A stretch of 42,679 nt of DNA from UBA117 sp049975245 (lineage in GTDB: Archaea; Methanobacteriota; Methanobacteria; Methanobacteriales; Methanobacteriaceae). The DNA is taken from contig JBNGDB010000021.1 in the NCBI GenBank assembly GCA_049975245.1, forward strand, positions 1 to 42,679. Reading direction: 5' to 3'. A model generated the notes under the pieces. The model did no database searches. It had not been told where the DNA came from and saw only the letters and a list, made by a program, of their open reading frames with translations. The position numbers and the translations under genes were made by a program. Below, one piece after another: positions 1-7,513 of the stretch (within the stretch, counting starts at the first letter, position 1; every line of letters starts with the position of its first letter).

Positions 1-490
1 ATTTGAACCCTAATAACTCATAAATTTTCACACTAAATCAGACACTCTGTTATTAATATGGGGTTGATTCTAAAAGTGGAAAAATGAGTTAAAAATTTGG
101 ACGAGTTTAACGAAAAATTTGTCCCATTAAATAATACCTTGAATAAACAAATTTAAAGATCTGCTGTGGATGGTTTTAGATTCTATCAAAAGAAAAAAAT
201 TTCAAAAACTATCATCAGGTCTTAAAAAGTGCTCAAATAGTAATATTTATTTTAATTATCCTAAATATTAACTGAAAAGTATTATGGATAGATTTAAGTC
301 TTAATTATTAACTAAAAAGTAATATGGAAGTTTATTTTTATATAATACAACAATCAAATTAAATGTTAATTATTAAAATTTATATACATAACCTGTAATA
401 ATATATTCATTAAATAATATTGCTATAATTTTTGCTAAGTCAAGTATATAATAAAAATATTGTATAATTTTCTGCAGGATCAATGATAGA
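1..490. other. AT-rich stretch without a recognisable gene
   Basis: No credible gene is visible. A short frame near 96-160 and another near 160-290 look faintly protein-like but are interrupted by stops, so they could be relics. The stretch holds an imperfect direct repeat at 266-287 and 306-327 (listed separately) and presumably the promoter of the lipoprotein gene starting at 491. Nothing else is supported. Confidence 0.5.
266..327. repeat. Two-copy imperfect direct repeat, 40 bp period
   Basis: ATTAACTGAAAAGTATTATG begins at 266 and ATTAACTAAAAAGTAATATG begins at 306, exactly 40 bases apart and differing at two positions in these 20. The copies lie about 165-225 bases before the lipoprotein start. 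They could be a regulatory direct repeat or a small duplication; the sequence does not decide. Confidence 0.5.
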
Positions 491-997
491 ATGAATAAAA
501 TATTGATTATATTATTCACCCTGGTAGTGGTGGTGGCTTCTGCCGGCTGTTTAAATGGCGATGATCAAGACAGTGGTAATCAATATAATATTGATAATTA
601 CACCTCCAATCTTCAATCCAATGAAGATAGTAAAACCATCACCACCCAGGACAATATTTCATCTAAAGAATATGATGCCAGCGGCTACTGCCCCTACGTA
701 GTAGATGGTGATACTATTGACGTGGATGGTGTGGGAAGGATCCGTTTAGTAGGAGTTAACACACCCGAAAGGGGAGAACCAGGATACCTGGAAGCTAAGG
801 AATACGTGGAAAGCATGTGCCAGGGCAAGACAGTACAACTGGATATTGATGATGCCAAAAACTATGACAAGTACGGACGGACACTGGCAGTAGTATATGT
901 TAATAATGTAAATTTAAACGCCGAACTACTAAAAAAAGGATACGCAGAAATAATGTACATACCACCATCAGAATTCAATCCCTACACCTGGAATTAA
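491..997 (+). CDS. Secreted thermonuclease-like (SNase fold) lipoprotein
   Basis: Probable extracellular nuclease of the staphylococcal nuclease (TNase) family, anchored by lipid outside the membrane. Residues 1-20 form a hydrophobic signal ending in a lipobox (ASAGC, Cys20). A low-complexity Asn/Asp/Ser/Thr linker follows to about residue 60. The SNase domain spans about 68-160 and shows VDGDTI (Asp74), RLVGVNTPE (Arg85, Glu93) and KYGR (Arg130), matching catalytic Asp21, Arg35, Glu43 and Arg87 of the S. aureus enzyme. The position of the calcium ligand Asp40 is Asn90 here. Cys67 and Cys110 could form a disulfide. The gene converges with the methyltransferase gene only 7 bases away. The family call is firm; substrate is inferred. 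Confidence 0.85.
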   Translation: MNKILIILFTLVVVVASAGCLNGDDQDSGNQYNIDNYTSNLQSNEDSKTITTQDNISSKEYDASGYCPYVVDGDTIDVDGVGRIRLVGVNTPERGEPGYLEAKEYVESMCQGKTVQLDIDDAKNYDKYGRTLAVVYVNNVNLNAELLKKGYAEIMYIPPSEFNPYTWN

Positions 998-1004
998 ATA
1001 ATGA

Positions 1005-1772
1005 CTAATCTTTGGTGGCCATGAAAATTTTCAGAGGATAATTGCCTTCACCTAAAAGGTATTCCTGGTAAAGATCCTGAATATTAAAATCTTCAATCCC
1101 TTTAAACCCTACTTTTTCCAGGAGATTGTTCCAAGTCTTTGATTCAAAAATACCTAGGATATGGGTATCTTGGTAAACTTCTAATTTTCCCTTAATTCGT
1201 ATTAGAAAGATAAGGGTTGCTTCATAGATATTTACAGATTCATGTGGAATGTAATTATTTTCAAAAATTGTTAATTTCACATCTTTTTTTGATCCAGTAT
1301 ATACAAAATTGTTCTCCTTAAATTCTTCCTTTACCGGTGTATTAATAAATAGAACACCTCCTGGTCTTAAATGATTGTAGGCAGTTTTAAGGGCCATTTC
1401 CAGATCAGATGAACTGGTCATGTATCCAATAGAATCAGGGATGACTACTGCATCAAATTTATTTTTTAAAATTATACTCCGCATATCCCCTAGGTTATAT
1501 TCAACTTCCGGGTTCCTTGTCCGGGCTATCTCCAACATATCGCTACTTATATCCACGCCAGTAACTTTAAAATACCTTTTGAGTGTGTAATCGTTGCCAC
1601 CGGCACCGCAACCTAAATGGAGCACGGATTTCAATTTAATTTTTGAATATTTATTAATGAAGTTTATAAGTGCCATGGTCTCATCTTCATACATCTTCTC
1701 AGTATCCAGTATGGTTTCAGTCCAGGCCAGACCGCCATAAGCTAAATTATCAACATTTTCATCTTCTATCAT
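1005..1772 (-). CDS. Class I SAM-dependent methyltransferase
   Basis: A 255-residue soluble methyltransferase of the Rossmann class. Motif I is visible as LHLGCGAGG (around residues 52-60), followed by the acidic strand end VTGVDIS and the motif-II-like NLGDMRS; the later segment AYNHLRPGGVLFINTP is the usual post-motif III region. The C-terminal half carries a beta-rich stretch that may shape the substrate site, but nothing identifies the methyl acceptor. The start ATG is preceded by GGATG eight bases upstream. It may be read after the membrane protein gene at 1812-2246, from which it is 39 bases away on the same strand. Family certain, substrate unknown. Confidence 0.85.
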   Translation of the reverse strand: MIEDENVDNLAYGGLAWTETILDTEKMYEDETMALINFINKYSKIKLKSVLHLGCGAGGNDYTLKRYFKVTGVDISSDMLEIARTRNPEVEYNLGDMRSIILKNKFDAVVIPDSIGYMTSSSDLEMALKTAYNHLRPGGVLFINTPVKEEFKENNFVYTGSKKDVKLTIFENNYIPHESVNIYEATLIFLIRIKGKLEVYQDTHILGIFESKTWNNLLEKVGFKGIEDFNIQDLYQEYLLGEGNYPLKIFMATKD

Positions 1773-1811
1773 ATGCGTTACATCCTTTAATTATCAAGAT
1801 CATATTTTGGA

Positions 1812-2246
1812 TTAATAGGGGGATAAGGCCACTATGAGAATGATTATTCCTGAAATAAAATTTAATAGAAACCAAGATACCCTTTTAGTTTGAGTGTAAT
1901 AAACATTCCCCTCTCTTTCCTGGTTTCCCGTCCAGAAAAAGAAACTGATGCTGTGATAAATAAATATGACACCTGGTATGAAGGCCAGATTATAGCTCCA
2001 ACCTAAACCTAATATTAATCCTATTCCAATAGGGAGATATATCCATCCAATGGCCACATCAGTCAAAGCCATGGCATTTTCATAGGTCAAATACTCCCTT
2101 AGGATGCCTTTTTCTGCCATTCCCATACGTACTGCCAGATCCCAATTTAATACACTTATTAATTGTCCTATAAAATGGAGACCAAAACCAATTATTAATA
2201 TTAAAAAACCCGCCAGTATTGATGCAAAGTTAAATAAGTCCAGCAT
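1812..2246 (-). CDS. Four-helix membrane protein, possibly DUF6790-like
   Basis: A 144-residue hydrophobic protein with about four membrane segments (near residues 7-30, 65-85, 88-108 and 122-142) and the short motif FFWTGNQ, reminiscent of small methanogen membrane proteins classed as DUF6790; that assignment is from memory and tentative. The open frame extends upstream to 2297, but the extra 17 residues are encoded by tandem repeat units, so the ATG at 2246 is preferred. No clear Shine-Dalgarno sequence precedes it: the repeat array starts only a few bases away and supplies all of the upstream DNA. Function is unknown. Whether the gene is still expressed from a native promoter is uncertain. 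Confidence 0.6.
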   Translation of the reverse strand: MLDLFNFASILAGFLILIIGFGLHFIGQLISVLNWDLAVRMGMAEKGILREYLTYENAMALTDVAIGWIYLPIGIGLILGLGWSYNLAFIPGVIFIYHSISFFFWTGNQEREGNVYYTQTKRVSWFLLNFISGIIILIVALSPY

Positions 2247-2250
2247 AATA

Positions 2251-2560
2251 TCAATCCATAATTTACTATTAATTATCCCAATTTTTTCGTATTTCAATCC
2301 ATATTTTACTATTAATTATCCCAATTTTTTCGTATTTCAATCCATATNNNNNNNNNNNNNNNNNNNNNNNNNNNNNNNNNNNNNNNNNNNNNNNNNNNNN
2401 NNNNNNNNNNNNNNNNNNNNNNNNNNNNNNNNNNNNNNNNNNNNNNNTTTACTGTTAATAATCCAATTTTTTCGTATTTCAATCCATATTTTACTGTTAA
2501 TAATCCAATTTTTTCGTATTTCAATCCATATTTTACTGTTAATACTCCAATTTTACCCGT
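2251..2560. repeat. 42-43 bp AT-rich tandem repeat array with assembly gap
   Basis: Units begin ATTTCAATCCATATTTTACT and end TTTTTTCGT. A partial copy lies at 2251-2290, a 43-base copy at 2291-2333, and a copy cut by the gap at 2334. After the gap come a partial copy, a 42-base copy at 2476-2517 and a diverged last copy at 2518-2560. Left-hand copies contain ATTAATTATCCC and right-hand ones GTTAATAATCC, so two subtypes flank the gap. The mixture of 42 and 43 base units breaks any reading frame, which argues against a repeat-coding protein. True copy number is hidden by the gap. Confidence 0.85.
2348..2447. other. Assembly gap of 100 N
   Basis: Exactly 100 undetermined bases, the conventional placeholder length for a scaffold join of unknown size. 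The gap sits inside the tandem repeat, so the array was probably longer than the reads or inserts used. Confidence 0.95.
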
Positions 2561-2625
2561 ATTTATTAAGTATTTGTATTTAAATCCTTTTAACTTTATA
2601 AATTAAACTATAAATCATAATATTT

Positions 2626-4713
2626 TCATAGTCTTGGCTCGTAGTGCACTTCCTTAAATTCGATGTGGAAATGTGTTCCCTTACTGGTATCTAATTCTAT
2701 TTTTCCCTCTAGTTGACGTACTAGGGAATTTACCAGCTCTAAGCCAAGGGTAGATGTATTTTTAAAATCAATTTCGTCTGGTATTCCCACTCCATCATCA
2801 GCAATATCCAGATGATAATGGTCATCTTCCCTGGTAAATTTTATAGATATTTCTCCTTCACCATCAGGAAAAGCATATTTCAGGGAATTAGACATTAACT
2901 CATTTAAAATCAAACCAAGAGGTATGGCAGAGTTAATATCTAGTTGAATATCCTGAACATCTTTAGTAAATCTTATTTTTTCAAGATCCACTCCATAAGA
3001 GGAGAACAGTTCCGAGGCTAACCTTTTGATGTATCGTTTAAAGTCTATATGGGCCAGGTCACTGGAGTTATAAAGATTTTCGTGGATTATGGACATGGAT
3101 TTAACCCTGTTTTGACTTTCCTTGAACAAATTCTGGGTTATTTTATCTTTAACTGAATATGATTGCAGGTTAAGTAGGCTGGACACTATCTGCATATTAT
3201 TTTTTACACGATGATGTATCTCCCGAAGCAAAACTTCCTTCTCTTTAAGGGAGGATTTTAAACTATTTTCTGCAAGTTTACTGTTGGTCACATCCCTAAC
3301 CACTGTACATAAAAGGGGTTGAAAACTTTTTTTAATAAAAAAATTAAAGGTTATTATAGATTTTTTCGCATTGTCCTTGGTTAAAATTTCCTGATCAGTA
3401 GATTCTAAATGATATTCCATCTTTTTTGTATTAAATACTTCTGTAAAAATTTTTTTCAACATATCCATGGTCATATTTTCTTTTTGGTCAGGAGAAATTA
3501 ATTCATGCATTATCTGGTAATAAAATTGACCTTCTGCTTCCTCTCTTTTTATCCCGGTGATCTGTTCCATGGCATGGTTCCAGTATATTATTTTAATATC
3601 CTGATTGGCCAGTACAATACCGTCGGATGTCTGTTCTACCACACTTCTAAATTTGAATTCACTTTCTAAAAGCTGGTCCTGAAACTTTTTCTGCTCAGTA
3701 ATATCGGTACCTATACAGATATAACCAAGAATTTCATTTCTCCCTTCAAATATAGGTGATAATGAGATTAAAACTGGAATTTTTTTATCATCTAAGGTTT
3801 TGATTCTGGTTTCTATTTCAATTTGATTATTTTTTCCTGATAATTCTTTTAAGTAGTAATCAAGATTTTGTGGGAATAATTCCTGAAAATTTCTTCCACG
3901 TAAATCTTTATCAGTAAAACCCAGAATATTGGTAGTGCTGGTATTGGTGCTGATTATGTAACCAGAAGGATCCAGTAACAATAAAAGGTTGGACATGGTG
4001 GATATGATCTTCTCGGCGGCCATTACCTGGGTTAACTGGGGAAAATCGTAGCGCCAAACCCCGTAGGCTATAAATATAAGTCCCAAGGCACCGGTGGTCT
4101 GGGTTAATTCTGGAAATTTTTGGGGAAAGTACTGTAAAAGAAGATCAAATATTAAGCTTACAATCAGGGGAAAAAATAATCCGATAAATATGAATAGGGC
4201 CTGTTTTTTTACAACACCCCTTGATTGGAAATATTTAATCAGTACCAATATTCCCGCTGTAAAAGCTATGATAATGGTCCATAAGGCAAATAAATAGAAA
4301 AAAGGGTTATCTCCAATGGTGTAAGCCCAGCCCCAATACTCCCTTATAATAGGACCCCTTAGAAGATCGGTGAAAACACCAATAAAAACGAAGATAAGTG
4401 AGGGAATGTATATCAATGGATATGCGTAAGGTTTTTGGAGAAAATTTGTTCTATTGGTTGATAGTACAGAAATGTGAAACATTAAAGCTGGTATTAATGC
4501 CCATAATCCGCTTAGCTGAAACCATATTATAGTACTTTCATAGTTATCCAGGAAGCGGTAGGCGAATTCAGTAAAGTTCATCAGGGCCACGGTAAATCCG
4601 AAAATGGTTATGATCTGGTTTAGGCGGCTGTGGGGATTTTTAATGTAGATGAAGTTAGCTGTGAAAAATGCTGCCATGGCCATGATCAAAGATAAAATGG
4701 CAAACTCATTCAC
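2626..4713 (-). CDS. Membrane sensor histidine kinase, 7TM-PAS-PAS-HisKA_2-HATPase
   Basis: A 695-residue sensor kinase. Residues 1 to about 225 contain seven or so membrane helices of the N-terminal 7TM histidine-kinase type. Two PAS domains follow (about 232-345 and 352-480), then a HisKA_2 phosphoacceptor region with EIHHRVKNN (His pair 500-501) and a HATPase_c domain with the N box LNELMSNSLKYAF and the G1 box DDGVGIPDE. It should autophosphorylate in the cytoplasm on a signal sensed in the membrane or by PAS ligands. A GTG at 4720-4722 would add three residues, but it overlaps the AGGTGGT ribosome site at 4718-4724, which lies four bases before the GTG at 4711-4713, so the latter is chosen. 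No response regulator is adjacent. Confidence 0.92.
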   Translation of the reverse strand: MNEFAILSLIMAMAAFFTANFIYIKNPHSRLNQIITIFGFTVALMNFTEFAYRFLDNYESTIIWFQLSGLWALIPALMFHISVLSTNRTNFLQKPYAYPLIYIPSLIFVFIGVFTDLLRGPIIREYWGWAYTIGDNPFFYLFALWTIIIAFTAGILVLIKYFQSRGVVKKQALFIFIGLFFPLIVSLIFDLLLQYFPQKFPELTQTTGALGLIFIAYGVWRYDFPQLTQVMAAEKIISTMSNLLLLLDPSGYIISTNTSTTNILGFTDKDLRGRNFQELFPQNLDYYLKELSGKNNQIEIETRIKTLDDKKIPVLISLSPIFEGRNEILGYICIGTDITEQKKFQDQLLESEFKFRSVVEQTSDGIVLANQDIKIIYWNHAMEQITGIKREEAEGQFYYQIMHELISPDQKENMTMDMLKKIFTEVFNTKKMEYHLESTDQEILTKDNAKKSIITFNFFIKKSFQPLLCTVVRDVTNSKLAENSLKSSLKEKEVLLREIHHRVKNNMQIVSSLLNLQSYSVKDKITQNLFKESQNRVKSMSIIHENLYNSSDLAHIDFKRYIKRLASELFSSYGVDLEKIRFTKDVQDIQLDINSAIPLGLILNELMSNSLKYAFPDGEGEISIKFTREDDHYHLDIADDGVGIPDEIDFKNTSTLGLELVNSLVRQLEGKIELDTSKGTHFHIEFKEVHYEPRL

Positions 4714-4717
4714 ATTT

Positions 4718-4724
4718 ACCACCT
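4718..4724 (-). promoter_or_regulatory. Ribosome binding site deciding the kinase start
   Basis: Reads AGGTGGT on the minus strand, four bases before GTG at 4711-4713. The same motif and spacing occur before the ATG at 22540, which supports its use as a start marker in this genome. Confidence 0.6.
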
Positions 4725-4728
4725 GAAT

Positions 4729-4758
4729 TGAATAATTTCACATGAGTGAATAATTTCA
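4729..4758. repeat. Two-copy direct repeat before the 7TM kinase gene
   Basis: TGAATAATTTCA occurs at 4729-4740 and again at 4747-4758, 18 bases apart, just upstream of the kinase start. It may be a regulator site in the leader or a chance duplication in AT-rich DNA. Confidence 0.4.
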
Positions 4759-4946
4759 TATACATATTATAATTATAAAATAAATAAATTTTGTTTTTAC
4801 ATTATTAGAATTAATAAATTTTGTAGATAGAATAGTGATTTGTAGAAAAACTAATTTAAAAATATTAAATATCTTTATAATATAATTTATTTAATCTGAA
4901 GGCTTTTAAGGATTAAAGGGATCGAATTAGCATTAAATGTTCAGGT

Positions 4947-6083
4947 CTATTTCTCTCGAAATGTTTCCCTCACCTCCTTTAATTTTTCTTTAATATTGAT
5001 CATCTGGGGACAAAGGTTTTCACATTCACCACAACCACTGCAGTTGGAAGCACGTTCTTCATCTTTTAAAAGTACAAAGTAGTGCATGCTCTCATTTTCC
5101 CAGTCATCATAGATTTTGGCATTATTGTAATGCATAAAACATTTAGGGATGTTAACCCCTTCTGGACAGGGCATGCAGTAACCACAAGCAGTACAATCCA
5201 CCATGATTCTCTCTTTATACGCCATCTTAACCTCTTTGATAATCATTTTATCATCATCAGTTAAAACATGAGGATGTCCTTCCTTGGCATATTTAATATT
5301 ATCCTGAACCTGTCTAAGAGTGGACATGCCACTTAAAAGGAGATCCACATCAGGGTTGTCCCATATAAATTTAAAGGCCCATTCTACCGGATCATGCATA
5401 GTTTCTGATTGGTCCCAAATCATTTGAATATCTTCAGGTGCTCTGGCAAGTGCTCCTCCCCTTAATGGCTCCATTACTGCCACGCCCAACCCTTTTTGGG
5501 AAGCATATCTTATACCTTCACCTCCGGCCTGATAATTCTCGTCCATATAATTGTACTGGACCAGGGTCATATCCCATTTGTAGATATCCACCATCTCCAG
5601 GAAAAATTCCAGATCATCGTGAAAAGAAAAACCAGTATATTTAATCTTACCCGAGGATAGTGATTCGTCTAGAAATTCAAAAACATCCGCTTTTTCTAAC
5701 TGGGGCCAGTATTTCTGGTTTAAATTATGTACCAGGTAAAAGTCTATACTCTCAGTCTGCAAGTTTTTTAATTGCTCCTCCAAGTAATAATCCAGATCTT
5801 CCCGGGATCGGATATTCCAGCTAGGTATTTTAGTGGCCAGGCGGACCTTATCTCGTTGTTCGGTGGTTAATATTTTTCCAAGAAATTTCTCACTTTCACC
5901 ATTGTGGTAGGTATAACCAGTATCAATGAAGTTAACACCCTGATCCAGGGCGTAATAAATCATTCTGGAAGCTTCCTTTTCATTAATTTTACCAATTTTA
6001 CTATCAATAACCGGTAATCTCATGGCTCCAAAGCCCAGTATGGAAACTTCTATACCAGTATTTCCTAAATTACGATAAAGCAT
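4947..6083 (-). CDS. Aldo/keto reductase with C-terminal 4Fe-4S ferredoxin domain
   Basis: A 378-residue oxidoreductase. The N-terminal TIM barrel (to about residue 285) has the aldo/keto reductase signature: GFGAMRLP, then DTGYTYHNGESE with the catalytic Asp and Tyr, LATKIP with the catalytic Lys, and LVHNL with the His. The C-terminal part holds two cysteine clusters, CTACGYCMPCP and CSGCGECENLCP, which should bind 4Fe-4S centres; this arrangement is common in anaerobes and suggests electron exchange with ferredoxin in addition to, or instead of, NADPH. The physiological substrate is unknown. The start ATG follows GGAG with an eight-base gap. It stands alone, with more than 150 bases on either side. 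Confidence 0.92.
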   Translation of the reverse strand: MLYRNLGNTGIEVSILGFGAMRLPVIDSKIGKINEKEASRMIYYALDQGVNFIDTGYTYHNGESEKFLGKILTTEQRDKVRLATKIPSWNIRSREDLDYYLEEQLKNLQTESIDFYLVHNLNQKYWPQLEKADVFEFLDESLSSGKIKYTGFSFHDDLEFFLEMVDIYKWDMTLVQYNYMDENYQAGGEGIRYASQKGLGVAVMEPLRGGALARAPEDIQMIWDQSETMHDPVEWAFKFIWDNPDVDLLLSGMSTLRQVQDNIKYAKEGHPHVLTDDDKMIIKEVKMAYKERIMVDCTACGYCMPCPEGVNIPKCFMHYNNAKIYDDWENESMHYFVLLKDEERASNCSGCGECENLCPQMINIKEKLKEVRETFREK

Positions 6084-6234
6084 TTCTTATTCTCCAAAAA
6101 AATTTATAGATTATTCTTTCTTGATTATTTTTTTAAATCATTTATCAGTCTATTATCCTTAATTGATTATTTTATTAGTTTCAATTTATCAATCGATTAG
6201 TTTAATCATTATTTTTTTATTCTAATTTATCAAT

Positions 6235-7161
6235 CTATATTTTATGCATTTTGCTGATGATACGGGCCAAACTTATCACATCTTCCCGGTTGTGTTCAAT
6301 GATAGGAATTAACGGTCCAATATTACCGGTTTCCATATAGGTTTTGTAAAAATCAGGTACTAAAGATCCAGGTACATCATCCACCCTTTTCATCCCTAAA
6401 AGATGTTCTTCTATGGTGGTTAACTGGCAATTAGGTAGTATGTTTCCCCATAGTCGCCGGGAGAAATGTAAAAGATCTAGGTGGTGGTGATCCAGTTTAT
6501 GGTCTATTTGGAAATAATTTAAACGATCTTTAATATAGGGCACATCAAAGCTGCGGCCGTTAAAGGTAACATAGACGCTTTCATCGCTCATACCGGAAAG
6601 GTGTGCATATAAAATGCCTGTTTCCTGGTTTAATTCATCTAAAAGATACTGATTAACAATAATCCTATTTTTATGTAGGAATGCTTCACCTATGAGAATT
6701 ATGGGTCGTGATTTCAGCCCTAGTGTTTCTATGTCCATGAAAACAAAGTCTTCCTTTTCACATAAACTGCAAGTATTTAGTATCTGGGGATGGGAGTGGG
6801 GGTATCTATCGGTTAATGTTGCGGCAATACTTTTATTATTTTCTGAAGAAAATGTTTCCATAATTTCTGTGCTAGCTTTTCCATATCGGGGATGTTCCAT
6901 GAGATGGTTTAATGTGTGATATCCTTCAGATTTTAGTTTTCTTTCTGTGGCTTGGCCAATACCCTTAATGATTTTTAGATCAGATATTAGGTTTTCTAAG
7001 GCTTCTTTCTTATCTTTAAGTGTAAAATTAATTTTTGCACTGGATCTTATATTCAGTATAGGGCCAGCAGGTGTTTCTAATTCTCCAATACCTTCCAGAT
7101 CATCCAGTTTTTTGTCTTGGTATTCTACCAGAAGTTTCTTTTTTAATTGATAATGTTCCAT
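6235..7161 (-). CDS. RNase H-like (YprB-type) exonuclease with helix-hairpin-helix
   Basis: A 308-residue protein of the YprB/DEDD exonuclease superfamily. The region near residues 62-80 (IKGIGQATERKLKSEGYHTL) looks like a DNA-binding helix-hairpin-helix. A CSLC pair at about 131-134 precedes the nuclease core, which starts with FMDIETLG (Asp143, Glu145), continues with VTFNGRSFDVPYI and ends with HNREDV, matching the acidic residues expected of a two-metal 3'-5' exonuclease. Polarity and substrate (DNA or RNA) are inferred from family, not shown. The gene is separated from the divergent kinase gene at 7514 by 352 bases. Confidence 0.82.
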   Translation of the reverse strand: MEHYQLKKKLLVEYQDKKLDDLEGIGELETPAGPILNIRSSAKINFTLKDKKEALENLISDLKIIKGIGQATERKLKSEGYHTLNHLMEHPRYGKASTEIMETFSSENNKSIAATLTDRYPHSHPQILNTCSLCEKEDFVFMDIETLGLKSRPIILIGEAFLHKNRIIVNQYLLDELNQETGILYAHLSGMSDESVYVTFNGRSFDVPYIKDRLNYFQIDHKLDHHHLDLLHFSRRLWGNILPNCQLTTIEEHLLGMKRVDDVPGSLVPDFYKTYMETGNIGPLIPIIEHNREDVISLARIISKMHKI

Positions 7162-7513
7162 TATCTATCCTATTTAATCAGCACATCTCTTATAATTATA
7201 GCATGTAATTTTATTCATACAATATTTCAAAGTATTATTTTCAGAGTTTAATCTAATCTGTTTATTACTTCTTAAAAAAATTAATAAATAGAATTGGAAA
7301 TAAGGTAATCTAAAGATTTATTTATAAAAAGAAATAAAAGAAACTACCTAAAAAATTAATTAAAGATAATATTTCTGATCATATAAACTTGGGATTCATT
7401 ATAGGATCATTATTAATCTTAAAAAGACCTTTAAAAAAATTTAACGAACTATAAATGTAAAATATTAATACATATTCTATATTTTCTAATTAAATAAGAT
7501 ATAAGGTTAAAAT
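7162..7513. other. Divergent intergenic region
   Basis: About 350 very AT-rich bases between the exonuclease gene (minus) and the kinase gene (plus). It must hold promoters in both directions, but the base composition makes TATA boxes impossible to single out. No small gene or hairpin is convincing. Confidence 0.5.

Noticed and set aside
160..300. Transposase fragment in the first 500 bases
   Set aside because: Short Lys-rich frames interrupted by stops; no transposase motif or inverted repeats visible.
2312..2524. Minus-strand repeat protein (KYEKIGLLTVKYGL units)
   Set aside because: Depends on the N gap; one unit is 43 bases long, breaking the frame, and no ribosome site is seen.
2251..2560. 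CRISPR array
   Set aside because: Units repeat with almost identical sequence throughout and no unique spacers; the 12 bases between CRISPR-like ends are themselves repeated.
2104..2583. Plus-strand protein of 159 residues across the repeat
   Set aside because: It is open only because of repeat DNA and the N gap, and the mixture of 42 and 43 base units would shift its frame.
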